DNA of 64,000 nucleotides from Desulfobacterales bacterium (GTDB lineage Bacteria; Desulfobacterota; Desulfobacteria; Desulfobacterales; SURF-7). Numbering within the stretch: position 1 is the first letter of the stretch; every line of letters begins with the position of its first letter. Of the stretch, positions 42,622-51,726 are shown one piece after another. A model generated the notes under the pieces. The model had not been told where the DNA came from, ran no database searches, and was given only the letters and a program-made list of their open reading frames with translations. Location of the stretch: assembly GCA_028277765.1 (NCBI GenBank), contig JANQFQ010000056.1, forward strand, positions 1 through 64,000. The letters run 5' to 3'. The position numbers and the translations under genes were made by a program.

Positions 42622-43308
42622 TCACCTCATCAACTCGGGAAAGTTCGTAAAAACGCCATCCACACCAAGTTCTTTCATCTGATAGATATCCTCTTTTGTA
42701 TTCACAGTATAAATAAAAATTTTCAATCCGTTTTTGTGAATGTCGTCAACAATCTGTTTGTTAACGATTTTATGTTTCACGTGTATAGAAGCTGCGTTCA
42801 ACTGGCGGGCTACATCTTTATAATCAGATGGTAATTCACGAAAAACAGGGGAAATGTTAATGTCAGGGTTTAGTTTTCTAACAGTCATGAGTTCGTCAAT
42901 GTCAAAGGAAGAGCATAGAAACCGGTCATAAGTGAAATTGTTTACGTCCACATATCTGGTGATAAGGGAGACGGTTGGTGCGGCAGTGTGGGGTCCTTTT
43001 AATTCAATGATGATTCTTGTATCAGGTTCTAGGACATCGAGTATTTCAGACAGAAACGGTATCTTTTCACCTTTGCCAGCGTCAAGTGTGCGGAGGTATT
43101 CAATTGTCTGAACCGAAATCGGGCCCTTACCACTGGTGGTACGATCCAGTGTTTTATCATGGATCACCATCAGCTGGTCTTCAACCAGAAACACATCGAC
43201 TTCGATCCATGTTGCGCCCATTTGAATGGCTTTTGCCACAGATCTCAGTGTGTTTTCTGGCTCATGGCCGCTGGCGCCGCGGTGGGCGATGTAAACAATA
43301 TTTTTCAT
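42622..43308 (-). CDS. Glycerophosphodiester phosphodiesterase
   Basis: The start is taken at 43308 (MKNIVYIAHRGASG) because family members begin just before the HRG motif; an earlier in-frame ATG at 43362 adds 18 residues of no family character. The 228-residue protein has the GDPD motifs: HRGASGHEPENT, WIEVDVFLVEDQLMVIHD (Glu-x-Asp and His), IIIELKGPH and the C-terminal YTVNTKEDIYQMKELGVDGVFTNFP. It cleaves glycerophosphodiesters to glycerol 3-phosphate and an alcohol in the cytoplasm (no signal peptide). Transcribed away from glpABC, whose product oxidises the glycerol 3-phosphate made here. Confidence 0.94.
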   Translation of the reverse strand: MKNIVYIAHRGASGHEPENTLRSVAKAIQMGATWIEVDVFLVEDQLMVIHDKTLDRTTSGKGPISVQTIEYLRTLDAGKGEKIPFLSEILDVLEPDTRIIIELKGPHTAAPTVSLITRYVDVNNFTYDRFLCSSFDIDELMTVRKLNPDINISPVFRELPSDYKDVARQLNAASIHVKHKIVNKQIVDDIHKNGLKIFIYTVNTKEDIYQMKELGVDGVFTNFPELMR

Positions 43309-43358
43309 CAGGAGATGGCCGTGTAATAACTTGCTATTATTTAAGTTAAATATTATGT

Positions 43359-43370
43359 ACATTATAATGT
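43359..43370. promoter_or_regulatory. Palindromic candidate operator and -10 box between the GDPD gene and glpA
   Basis: ACATTATAATGT is a perfect 12-bp palindrome in the 79 bp between the two divergent starts. It contains TATAAT (43363-43368), a perfect -10 for glpA, though the -35 position holds only TTTAAG. A regulator binding here could act on both directions. It does not resemble the E. coli GlpR site closely enough to name it. Confidence 0.35.
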
Positions 43371-43387
43371 CGGTATTAATTTAATCA

Positions 43388-45055
43388 ATGAAAAATCGTA
43401 TGAAAAAGTTTGAAACCAGAGTAATTGTGATCGGAGGCGGGGCAACTGGGACCGGTATCCTGCGTGACCTGTCATTACGCGGAATCAGGTGTGTGCTGGT
43501 GGAAAAGGATGACCTGGCATCTGGAACCACTGGAAGAAATCACGGCCTTCTTCATTCTGGTGCCCGTTATGCGGTAAAAGACATTATATCAGCAAAGGAA
43601 TGTATTGCTGAAAACATGATCCTGAAGAAGATCGCGCGTCACTGTGTGGAGAATACCGGCGGTTTGTTTGTAGAGCTTCCCAATGATGATAATACGTATT
43701 TTGAAAAGCTTGTTACAGGATGCCGGGATGCCGGAATAGACTGCAACGAGATTCCCCTGAACCGTGCGATGGAAATAGAACCGAATCTTAATGCTGAAGT
43801 GAAGAGGGTATTAAAGGTGCCTGATGCTACGATTGATCCTTTCCGGCTTGCTTCTGCCAACACACTTGATTCTATGGAACATGGAGCGGTAGTACTAACG
43901 CACACAGAAGTTGTCTCCATGATCATGGATCAGGGAATAGTAAAAGGGATTCGCTGTTTTGACAGGCTTGGCCAGGAAGATATTGAGATCTATGGCGAGT
44001 TTGTTGTAAACGCGGCAGGTATCTGGGGACAGCGGATATGCAATAAAGCGGGGATACAGTTCCCCATGCATCCCTCCAAGGGTTCAATGGTTATCATTGA
44101 CTACCGGGTAAATAATGTTGTTGTGAACAGGTGCCGGGTTCCTGCTGACGGGGACATCATCGTTCCCGGAGATACTGTATCCCTAATCGGTACAACATCA
44201 AAAATGATACCTTTAGAAAAGATAGATGAGGTAACCACAGATGATGATGACATTGATGTTCTGCTTAATGGCGGGGAGGCCTTGATACCGAATATTTCAA
44301 AAACCCGTGTGCTTCGTGTTTTTGGCGGTGTTCGTCCGCTTGTGGCAGATACGGGTGATACGCGGGGCAGGGATATTTCCCGGGGAATAGTTCTAACAGA
44401 CCATGAAGAACGTGATGGATTAAAAGGCTTTGCTACTATAACGGGTGGGAAATTGATGACATACCGGCTTATGGCTGAAAAGACAACGGATCTTGTATGT
44501 GAGAAACTGGGAATAAACCGCAAGTGTGAAACCCATATCATTCCGCTTCCTGGTTCTGAAAGAGAGACGTTGTCAGATAAACAGACATATAAAAGCATTC
44601 CGGAAACAGTGGTCGGTTCAACCCGATTCCGTCATGGTGAACGGGCGTATCGTATATTAAAAGGGGATAGAAAAAACTACTCCCTTTCCTGTGAATGTGA
44701 AATGGTTACATCCGGTGAAATAGAATACGCCATTGAAAATTTACAGGTAAAGGACTTGGTTGATCTCCGCCGGAGGACCAGACTAGGCATGGGGCCCTGC
44801 CAGGGTACCCTGTGTGCTTACAGGGCTGCCGGTATTTTTTTTGAGACAGGTGCTGCGGATTATGAAAACGCGGCTAAAATGCTGATTGATTTTATGGAGG
44901 AGCGGTGGAAGGGTATACGACCTGTGCTATGGGGGGATACCCTGCGTGAAGCAGAATTTTCATACTGGATATACCAGGGACTGTTCGGGCTGGGCAATCT
45001 CGTGAAAGAGACAAAAGGGAGAGGAGAAGGGGTTGTGGTAGAAGAGGAGTATTGA
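43388..45055 (+). CDS. glpA: Anaerobic glycerol-3-phosphate dehydrogenase subunit A
   Basis: The 555-residue flavoprotein oxidises glycerol 3-phosphate to dihydroxyacetone phosphate. VIVIGGGATGTGI near the start is the FAD dinucleotide-binding motif, followed by LVEKDDLASGTTGRNHGLLH, the DAAx-family signature. The C-terminal BFD-like [2Fe-2S] domain has four cysteines at 435, 437, 471 and 476 (CECE and CQGTLC). Length fits GlpA of other bacteria. ATG 43388 and 43400 are both possible starts; neither has a strong ribosome-binding site. glpB follows without a gap (TGAATG), so GlpA, GlpB and GlpC should be made in step as a complex. Confidence 0.96.
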   Translation: MKNRMKKFETRVIVIGGGATGTGILRDLSLRGIRCVLVEKDDLASGTTGRNHGLLHSGARYAVKDIISAKECIAENMILKKIARHCVENTGGLFVELPNDDNTYFEKLVTGCRDAGIDCNEIPLNRAMEIEPNLNAEVKRVLKVPDATIDPFRLASANTLDSMEHGAVVLTHTEVVSMIMDQGIVKGIRCFDRLGQEDIEIYGEFVVNAAGIWGQRICNKAGIQFPMHPSKGSMVIIDYRVNNVVVNRCRVPADGDIIVPGDTVSLIGTTSKMIPLEKIDEVTTDDDDIDVLLNGGEALIPNISKTRVLRVFGGVRPLVADTGDTRGRDISRGIVLTDHEERDGLKGFATITGGKLMTYRLMAEKTTDLVCEKLGINRKCETHIIPLPGSERETLSDKQTYKSIPETVVGSTRFRHGERAYRILKGDRKNYSLSCECEMVTSGEIEYAIENLQVKDLVDLRRRTRLGMGPCQGTLCAYRAAGIFFETGAADYENAAKMLIDFMEERWKGIRPVLWGDTLREAEFSYWIYQGLFGLGNLVKETKGRGEGVVVEEEY

Positions 45056-46366
45056 ATGAAATATGACTGTATCATTATAGGAGGCGGCATATCCGGCCTG
45101 ACGTGCGGGATAAAATGCGCTAAAGAAGGTATGAGCTGCGCGGTTATTACCGCTGGTATGAGCGCTCTCCATTTTTCATCAGGTTCAATTGATCTTCTGG
45201 GTTATTATCCTGACAATACAATTGTTCATACGCCAGCAGATGTACTTAACTCCTTTGCCGTCAACAAGCCGGATCATCCCTATGCTAAATGCGGTCCCGA
45301 CATTGTCATGGAGGCGTTAAACTTTTTAAGAGAAGAACTGTCGGAGCAGGAGCTTGAACTCTGCTCCAATGGAAACAATAACCATTTTCACGTAACACCG
45401 GTGGGAACGCTGAAGCCGACCTTTTTATCCCAGAAGAGTGTTTTTAATGAGAATATTAATCAGGCGTTTAAGAAAAACACAACCATTTCTATTATCAACT
45501 TTAAAGGTTATAGGGATTTTAATTCAGATATCGCGGCAGTTAATTTAAAAAAACACCGACTTTTTACCGACTGTACGATTACCTCGAATTCAATCGATCT
45601 GCAGGACCTCCAAGGAGCAGTAAAGGAAGCGATTGAGTTGAGATCAATAGATATCTCCAGGATATTCGATAAAGATGAGAACCTCCATGAAATAGCTGAA
45701 AGACTAAAAAGAGCTGCTGGAGATTCTGAATTTATAGGTGTTCCAGCAGTCGCAGGCCTTGAAAATCATAAAACAGTATATGAACAACTGGTAGACCTGA
45801 CAGAGAAGATCGTTTATGAAATACCAACACTCCCTCCTTCTATACCCGGTATGAGGATTGACCGGGCGCTTAAATCAAGGTTTTCAGGGCTTGGCGGTGT
45901 GCTTATAACCGGTGACAGGATCATTGGCGGAACCATCGTAAATGATCAAGTAACGCGTGTCTACACGAAACACCACCAACAGGAAGGGATGACAGCACGA
46001 AATGTTGTGCTCGCAAGCGGCAGTTTTTTTTCAGGTGGTATGGTGGCTGAAATAGGTAACATCAAGGAGCCTATATTCGGGTTGCTGGTAGACTATCCTA
46101 AACAAAGGGAAGAATGGCGCTCTCAGCTGTTTTTCCAGAAACCAGCCCATCCCTTTTTAAGCTTTGGTGTGCGGACCGATGAGAACCTAAATCCGAATGT
46201 ACAGAACGGCCCTTTAGTAAAAAATCTTTTTTGCGCAGGAGCCGTACTCGCCGGTTATAACCCGATTTCAGAAGGGAGCGGAGGAGGTGTTGCCGCCGGC
46301 ACAGGATACTATGCGGCCCTGCAGGCAAAGAAAAGATGTGATGACATTCGGAAAGGGAACGAATGA
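45056..46366 (+). CDS. glpB: Anaerobic glycerol-3-phosphate dehydrogenase subunit B
   Basis: The 436-residue protein has an FAD-binding motif at its start (CIIIGGGISGLTCGIKCA) and the GlpB-specific features SALHFSSGSIDLLG, PTFLSQKS and, at the end, FCAGAVLAGYNP..GSGGGVAAGTGYYAA. GlpB assists electron transfer from GlpA in the complex. It starts right after the glpA stop and overlaps glpC by four bases (ATGA). The length is close to that of the E. coli protein. There is no sign of damage. Confidence 0.95.
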   Translation: MKYDCIIIGGGISGLTCGIKCAKEGMSCAVITAGMSALHFSSGSIDLLGYYPDNTIVHTPADVLNSFAVNKPDHPYAKCGPDIVMEALNFLREELSEQELELCSNGNNNHFHVTPVGTLKPTFLSQKSVFNENINQAFKKNTTISIINFKGYRDFNSDIAAVNLKKHRLFTDCTITSNSIDLQDLQGAVKEAIELRSIDISRIFDKDENLHEIAERLKRAAGDSEFIGVPAVAGLENHKTVYEQLVDLTEKIVYEIPTLPPSIPGMRIDRALKSRFSGLGGVLITGDRIIGGTIVNDQVTRVYTKHHQQEGMTARNVVLASGSFFSGGMVAEIGNIKEPIFGLLVDYPKQREEWRSQLFFQKPAHPFLSFGVRTDENLNPNVQNGPLVKNLFCAGAVLAGYNPISEGSGGGVAAGTGYYAALQAKKRCDDIRKGNE

Positions 46367-47565
46367 TTAATCTTGAGAATATCAGCTTTGACCACTGCAT
46401 TAAATGCACCGTATGTACGGCATACTGCCCTGTGTCACGCGTAACTGGCCGTTTTCCTGGCCCGAAACTGGCAGGGCCAGATACTGAAAGACTTAGAAAA
46501 AAGAATCCAGAACTTCTGGATAAATCCCTTATCTATTGCAGTAACTGTAAGCGGTGCGAAGTCGCGTGTCCGTCTGATGTTAACATCGCGGATATCATTC
46601 AGGCAGCACGATGCAGTTATCTGGAAAATAGTTTCAGGATAAGGGATTTTGTGATGAGCCGGACCGATATGGTCGGTGGAATGACCACCTGTTTCAGCTC
46701 TCTGACAAACTGTTTATTAAAAAACAGGCTGATAAAAAAAGTTCTGGAATTGTTTATTGGTCTTACAGCGAAGCGAGAACTTCCTGATTACAATAAGCGT
46801 TCATTCAGGCAATGGTATGGCACGGTCAAAGCCCGTCAGCACCGCTTTAAGGAAAAAGCGGTCTATTTTCACGGTTGCTATGTTAACTACAACGACCAAG
46901 CTCTTGGAAGGGACGTAATTAAACTCCTTAATGCCATGAACAGAGGTGTTATCATTACAGATGAAAAGTGCTGCGGAGTGCCGCTTATCGCGAACGGATA
47001 TCTTGAAAAAGCGAAAGTTAACGCAAAGTTTAATATTGATTCATTGAAAAGTGCCGCAGATAATAACGGCATGAGAATTCTCTCTACATCTTCCACATGC
47101 ATGTTTGCCTTAAAACATGAATACCCTGGCGTTCTCGGGATTGACAATACATCAATTTCAGGCCGGCTTGATTATATTATGAGTTATATCAACAGACTTT
47201 TTGAGCAGGATGATATACCGGTTTTGGAGGCGATGAATATTACCGCAGTTTATCATTCACCGTGCCATCTGGAACGTCTTGGCGGTGTTATCGATACAAT
47301 CGAAGCGCTGAGGAGAATTCCAGGTTTGAACCTGAAGAACCTTCACTCTGAATGCTGTGGTATTTCCGGAACCTATGGATTTAAGAAAGAGTATTACCAG
47401 ATATCCCAGGAGATCGGACGAGAACTGTTTCTGGCCATCAACAAAATCAAGCCTGACATCGTTATTACAGACTGCGAAACATGCAGATGGCAGATAGAGA
47501 TGAATACGCCCTTTGAAACCGTCCACCCGGTGACGCTTTTGGCAAGGGCTTTAAAAAAAGTGTAG
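46363..47565 (+). CDS. glpC: Anaerobic glycerol-3-phosphate dehydrogenase subunit C (iron-sulfur)
   Basis: The 400-residue protein has two [4Fe-4S] ferredoxin motifs: Cys12, 15, 18 and 22 (CIKCTVCTAYCP), and Cys59, 62, 65 and 69 (CSNCKRCEVACP). Two CCG-type domains follow (HGCYVNY..CCGVPL and SPCHLE..ECCGISGTYG), as in heterodisulfide reductase subunit B-like proteins. GlpC tethers the complex to the membrane and passes electrons to the quinone pool. The four-base overlap with glpB indicates coupling. Repeats begin within 20 bp of the stop and no terminator hairpin was seen. Confidence 0.95.
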   Translation: MINLENISFDHCIKCTVCTAYCPVSRVTGRFPGPKLAGPDTERLRKKNPELLDKSLIYCSNCKRCEVACPSDVNIADIIQAARCSYLENSFRIRDFVMSRTDMVGGMTTCFSSLTNCLLKNRLIKKVLELFIGLTAKRELPDYNKRSFRQWYGTVKARQHRFKEKAVYFHGCYVNYNDQALGRDVIKLLNAMNRGVIITDEKCCGVPLIANGYLEKAKVNAKFNIDSLKSAADNNGMRILSTSSTCMFALKHEYPGVLGIDNTSISGRLDYIMSYINRLFEQDDIPVLEAMNITAVYHSPCHLERLGGVIDTIEALRRIPGLNLKNLHSECCGISGTYGFKKEYYQISQEIGRELFLAINKIKPDIVITDCETCRWQIEMNTPFETVHPVTLLARALKKV

Positions 47566-47579
47566 CAATATTAGAAGTA

Positions 47580-48150
47580 ATAAGTTATAAGTGCCTTGTA
47601 TAAAAAAGTGCCTAAAGTGCGCTAAAGTGCCTAAAGTTGTGGTATCGCTTCGCTTTGTCAGTTTTAAAAACCGTGGTCGTGGTCAGCGCTAAAGGTAGTG
47701 ATCAGTATTCAGTAATCAGCTTCCAGTATCTGGTCTCCAGTTTCTAGTTTCTAGAACTTGGTCAGCGCTAAAGGCAGTGATCAGTATTCAGTTTCCAGTA
47801 TCTAGTTTCTAGTATCCCCGCTAAAGAGAAGCGGGATCTTTGACAAGTATCTAGAATGGTCGTGGTTGGGTTTGAATAAGTGATCAGTTATCCAATCTCC
47901 CCCAGCCCCTCTTTGCTAAAGAGGGGAGCAAAAATCTTCCCCCTTTTTCAAAGGGGGATCGAGGGGCAAGATGGATTTTATCATTGTAAAGGTCCCCCCT
48001 TTTTCAAAGGGGGGTTAGGGGGGATTATAAGACAAGCATACATTCATAATAAGTGATCAGCTTTCAAAAAAATCGTGATCGTGATCGAAAATGGTGGGCA
48101 CAGCCCACCCTACAATGTACTTTAGGCACTCATAGTATTAGACACTTATC
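47580..48150. repeat. Dispersed intergenic repeat cluster 5 (includes long direct-repeat copy 2)
   Basis: Fills the 619 bp gap between glpC and galE. Module A plus orientation at 47588-47668, then a duplicated GGTCAGCGCTAAAGGCAGTG segment (47688 and 47760), then the long copy 2 at 47789-48080, which matches 35763-36060 almost base for base with a few substitutions and one indel. Next comes GGTGGGCACAGCCCACC (48094-48110) and a minus-orientation fragment of module A (ACTTTAGGCACT). No gene is seen. Confidence 0.9.
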
Positions 48151-48184
48151 ATGTCAGACACTAAACAAAAAAGGTGAAGAATAG

Positions 48185-49183
48185 ATGAAAATTCTTGTTG
48201 TCGGCGGGGCTGGATATATCGGTAGTTTTATGACCCGTGTTCTTCAGGAGCAGGGGTATGAACCGGTTGTCCTTGACAACCTTTCAACTGGTCACAGGGC
48301 GTCTGTTGATAAGGTCGTCACATTTATTAACGGCAATATATCTGATCCGAATCTGCTTAAAGACCTGTTTAAAACACACGCAATTGAAGTGGTTATGCAT
48401 TTTTCAGCGTTTTCCCTGGTTGGAGAATCAATTCAGGCACCGTTACTCTATTACAGGAATAATGTAGCAAATACCCTTCATCTCCTATCAGCAATGGCGG
48501 ATGCTGGTGTTGAAAAATTTATTTTTTCGTCAACTGCCGCTATTTTCGGTAATCCCGTGGAGGTCCCGATAACGGAATCCCATCCTAAAAATCCGATCAA
48601 TCCCTATGGCCATTCTAAAAACATGATTGAGCGGATTCTTGAAGATCTGTCAGCTGCATCAGGATTGCGTTATGTGTCTTTGCGGTATTTTAATGCAGCA
48701 GGCGGACATCCAGCCGGCACAATGGGTGAGGACCATAGAAATGAAACACATTTAATCCCACTGATTCTCAAGTCACTTCTTGATACTGGTAAAGAGAAAA
48801 AATCTTTGACTGTATTTGGCACAGATTATAATACAACGGACGGCACCTGTGTGAGGGATTATATCCATATCCTTGACCTTGCTCAAGCGCATATGCTTGC
48901 CTTAAAATACCTGATCAGCGGCGGGGTGAGTGATTGTTTTAACCTTGGAAACGGTAAAGGTTTTTCGGTCCTTGAAGTGATCAAGGCTGCAGAAAATGTG
49001 ACAGGCAGAAAGGTCCCGGTAACTTACGGGGAGAGGCGGTCCGGGGATCCAGCCGTCCTGGTGGCTGGTTCTGGAAAAATAATTGATGCTTTTAACTGGA
49101 AACCGGAATTTGATTCGCTTGAGGAGATTATCGGCACAGCGTGGAAATGGCACTCATCTTTTCCGGAAGGGTATAATGACTAG
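48185..49183 (+). CDS. galE: UDP-glucose 4-epimerase
   Basis: The 332-residue SDR enzyme has VVGGAGYIGS at the start (NAD-binding GxxGxxG), VVLDNLSTGH, FSSTAAIFG, the catalytic YGHSK (Tyr-x3-Lys) and LRYFNAAGG, all typical of GalE. It interconverts UDP-glucose and UDP-galactose, or their N-acetyl forms, feeding surface polysaccharide synthesis. AGGTGAAG precedes the ATG. The next gene, an RmlD-type reductase, follows after 36 bp, suggesting a small nucleotide-sugar operon. Substrate range (Glc versus GlcNAc) cannot be judged with confidence. Confidence 0.95.
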   Translation: MKILVVGGAGYIGSFMTRVLQEQGYEPVVLDNLSTGHRASVDKVVTFINGNISDPNLLKDLFKTHAIEVVMHFSAFSLVGESIQAPLLYYRNNVANTLHLLSAMADAGVEKFIFSSTAAIFGNPVEVPITESHPKNPINPYGHSKNMIERILEDLSAASGLRYVSLRYFNAAGGHPAGTMGEDHRNETHLIPLILKSLLDTGKEKKSLTVFGTDYNTTDGTCVRDYIHILDLAQAHMLALKYLISGGVSDCFNLGNGKGFSVLEVIKAAENVTGRKVPVTYGERRSGDPAVLVAGSGKIIDAFNWKPEFDSLEEIIGTAWKWHSSFPEGYND

Positions 49184-49219
49184 ATTTAATGTACACTTTT
49201 TTCGGGAACAGAAAACAAA

Positions 49220-50098
49220 ATGAGAATACTTGTTTGTGGATGTAACGGCCAGCTAGGGAGTGATTGTGTCAGTGTATTAAAAGCTGAAAATGAGGTCATG
49301 GGTGTTGATCTGCCTGAATTTGACATTACTGATGCTGACCAGGCAGCTGATACGATTAGCAGTTTCAAACCTGACATTATTTTAAACTGCGCCGCATTTA
49401 CCGCTGTTGACGCCTGTGAGACAGAACAGGAGCTGGCATGGAAAGTCAATGCTGACGGACCTGGCAATCTTGCTTTTCATGTTGAAAAAAACGGGGGTGT
49501 ACTGATTCATATCTCTACTGATTATGTTTTTGATGGTGAAAAAAACGTACCAGAACCGTACCTTGAAAGCGATAAAGTGAATCCGCTTTCATATTACGGC
49601 AGAACAAAACTTGAAGGTGAACAAAGTATTATCAGCAAAACAGACCGGTATATTATTCTACGGACAGCGTGGTTATATGGCTTTAATGGGGCAAATTTTT
49701 TAAAAACCATATTGAAACTCGCTTTAAAGGATTCCGGGAAAGAGATCAAGGTTGTCAATGATCAGTTCGGATCCCCAACATGGTCCCGCAGCCTAGCCCT
49801 GCAGGTTGAAAAATTGGTTCAACACGGGGGAAAAGGGATTTATCACGCCACAGATGAGGGATACTGCTCATGGTATGAATTTGCCACATATTTTCTAAGG
49901 AAAATGAAAATTGAGCATCCTGTTGTACCGTGTACTACTGAAGAATACCCGACAAGAGCTGTGCGGCCAAGAAATTCAATACTTGAAAATCAGAGGCTTA
50001 AAAAGAAAGGAATAAACTGTATGCCTGACTGGCGGAAGGATATTGATTTTTTTGTAACAAAATTCAGTGAGAGTCTGATGATGCAGGCAGATACGTAA
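49220..50098 (+). CDS. rfbD: dTDP-4-dehydrorhamnose reductase
   Basis: The 292-residue protein matches RmlD/RfbD: ILVCGCNGQLGSD (NADPH motif), LNCAAFTAVDACE, STDYVFDG, YGRTKLEGE with the catalytic Tyr and Lys, RTAWLYG and NDQFGSPTWS. It makes the last step to dTDP-L-rhamnose in the cytoplasm. The other rml genes (rmlA, rmlB, rmlC) are not in the window, so the pathway is split or the enzyme serves a related dTDP-sugar. It lies 36 bp behind galE and 45 bp before the DUF4301 gene. Confidence 0.93.
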   Translation: MRILVCGCNGQLGSDCVSVLKAENEVMGVDLPEFDITDADQAADTISSFKPDIILNCAAFTAVDACETEQELAWKVNADGPGNLAFHVEKNGGVLIHISTDYVFDGEKNVPEPYLESDKVNPLSYYGRTKLEGEQSIISKTDRYIILRTAWLYGFNGANFLKTILKLALKDSGKEIKVVNDQFGSPTWSRSLALQVEKLVQHGGKGIYHATDEGYCSWYEFATYFLRKMKIEHPVVPCTTEEYPTRAVRPRNSILENQRLKKKGINCMPDWRKDIDFFVTKFSESLMMQADT

Positions 50099-50143
50099 AC
50101 ATATGTCACGGTGCCGTAATATTCACGTACGGAGATATTAAAT

Positions 50144-51718
50144 ATGGAAAAAGTACTTGAAAAGGCGGGAATTAAAAAAGATGAAATCGTCGACAGGGGT
50201 ATGCTGGTTGAAGATATTGTTTCACAGTTGGAGATTTTTGAAAGAGGAGTCACGTTTATAAATCTGGACCGTCCTTGTACTGCTGGGGACGGTATAGAAG
50301 TTATTAGCGATGAAGAGACGACCAGGCTTATAGAGATATACACCGATGCGATCCAGTCAGGCAGGGGCTTAAAATTTGTTCCCGCGTCAGGGGCAGCCAC
50401 GAGAATGTTTAAATCATTACTCTCCCTGAGCAGCGATTATGATCAGATTGATACTGACTTACTTATGGGCGAACAGGCTGCAAGTGAACCTGTTCTTGAA
50501 TTTGGGAATACATTTATCAGCTCAATAGAAAAATATGCCTTTTATAATGAACTTAGAAACATCATTTCAGCAAATGGCCTAGATATTAAAACCTTAATAA
50601 AAAACGGTCAGTTCAGGGATATTATCGATTATACGCTGTTCGATAATGGCCTGAATTATGCTGCACTTCCCAAAGGATTGATAAATTTTCATCAGTATCA
50701 GTCGGGTGCGCGGACTCCGATTGAAGAACATATTGTTGAAGCGATTAATTATGTCCAGGACAGAGATAAAAAAGTAAGACTTCATTTTACTGTATCACCA
50801 GAACACCTGGAGGCTATCAAGACTCATGTTGAGAGTGCGTGTGACATCTATAGAAAAGAAGGTATTGATATTAAGGTCGGTTTTTCTATTCAAGATAAAA
50901 CAACTGACACCATTGCCGTTGATCTTGAGAACAGGGTGTTTCGTACTGAGAATAACGATATTCTTTTCAGGCCCGGCGGGCATGGCGCTCTTATTGAGAA
51001 TTTGAACAATATTAATGGAGATATCGTTTTTATAAAGAACATAGACAATGTTGTTCCAGACAGGCTCAAAGGGGAGACATACAGGTATAAGGCTATCATC
51101 GGCGGTCTTCTTGTTGATCTTCAGCATAAGGTTTTTGAGTACATCAGGGACCTTTCGACAGGCAAAGTTGATGAAAAACGTGTGCGGCAGATGGCGGTAT
51201 TTGCGGATAAAAGGCTGTTTATTGATCTGCCCAAGAATTTTCACAAAATGTCGTTAAAAGAGAAAGTGAATTTTCTGTTTGTCAAATTCAACAGGCCCAT
51301 TCGTGTTTGTGGTATGGTGAGAAACGAAGGTGAAACCGGTGGCGGACCATTCTGGGTAAAAAATCCTGGAGGCACCCTTTCACCACAGATCGTTGAAACA
51401 TCCCAGATTAATATGGAATCACCCGACCAGAAACGATGTGTTGAAAGCGCCACTCATTTTAACCCGGTTGATATTGTATGCGGTCTGTGTGATTATAATG
51501 GAGAACAGTTTGATCTTACAGGTTTTGTCGATCATAATACCTGTTTTATCGCCAAAAAATCACAAGCAGGCAGGGATTTGAAAGCACTGGAACTTCCGGG
51601 TTTGTGGAACGGTGCTATGGCATTTTGGAATACGGTTTTTGTTGATGTACCCTTGATTACTTTTAACCCTGTTAAAACAGTTAACGATCTTCTGAGAGAA
51701 GAACATCAAGAGGGATAA
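50144..51718 (+). CDS. DUF4301 family protein
   Basis: The 524-residue protein matches the family called DUF4301 in its characteristic start (DIVSQLEIFERGV..NLDRPCTAGDGI) and the segment KFVPASGAATRMFK. The last resembles the Gly-rich, Thr-Arg-Met loop of sugar nucleotidyltransferases, so a nucleotide-sugar role has been thought possible; this is inference. Other conserved-looking parts are HQYQSGARTPIEEH, FRPGGHGALIENLNN and RVCGMVRNEGETGGGPFWV. No signal or membrane helix. It stands between the dTDP-sugar reductase and cmk, which starts 8 bp after its stop, so these genes are probably expressed together. Confidence 0.88.
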   Translation: MEKVLEKAGIKKDEIVDRGMLVEDIVSQLEIFERGVTFINLDRPCTAGDGIEVISDEETTRLIEIYTDAIQSGRGLKFVPASGAATRMFKSLLSLSSDYDQIDTDLLMGEQAASEPVLEFGNTFISSIEKYAFYNELRNIISANGLDIKTLIKNGQFRDIIDYTLFDNGLNYAALPKGLINFHQYQSGARTPIEEHIVEAINYVQDRDKKVRLHFTVSPEHLEAIKTHVESACDIYRKEGIDIKVGFSIQDKTTDTIAVDLENRVFRTENNDILFRPGGHGALIENLNNINGDIVFIKNIDNVVPDRLKGETYRYKAIIGGLLVDLQHKVFEYIRDLSTGKVDEKRVRQMAVFADKRLFIDLPKNFHKMSLKEKVNFLFVKFNRPIRVCGMVRNEGETGGGPFWVKNPGGTLSPQIVETSQINMESPDQKRCVESATHFNPVDIVCGLCDYNGEQFDLTGFVDHNTCFIAKKSQAGRDLKALELPGLWNGAMAFWNTVFVDVPLITFNPVKTVNDLLREEHQEG

Positions 51719-51726
51719 AATTACTA

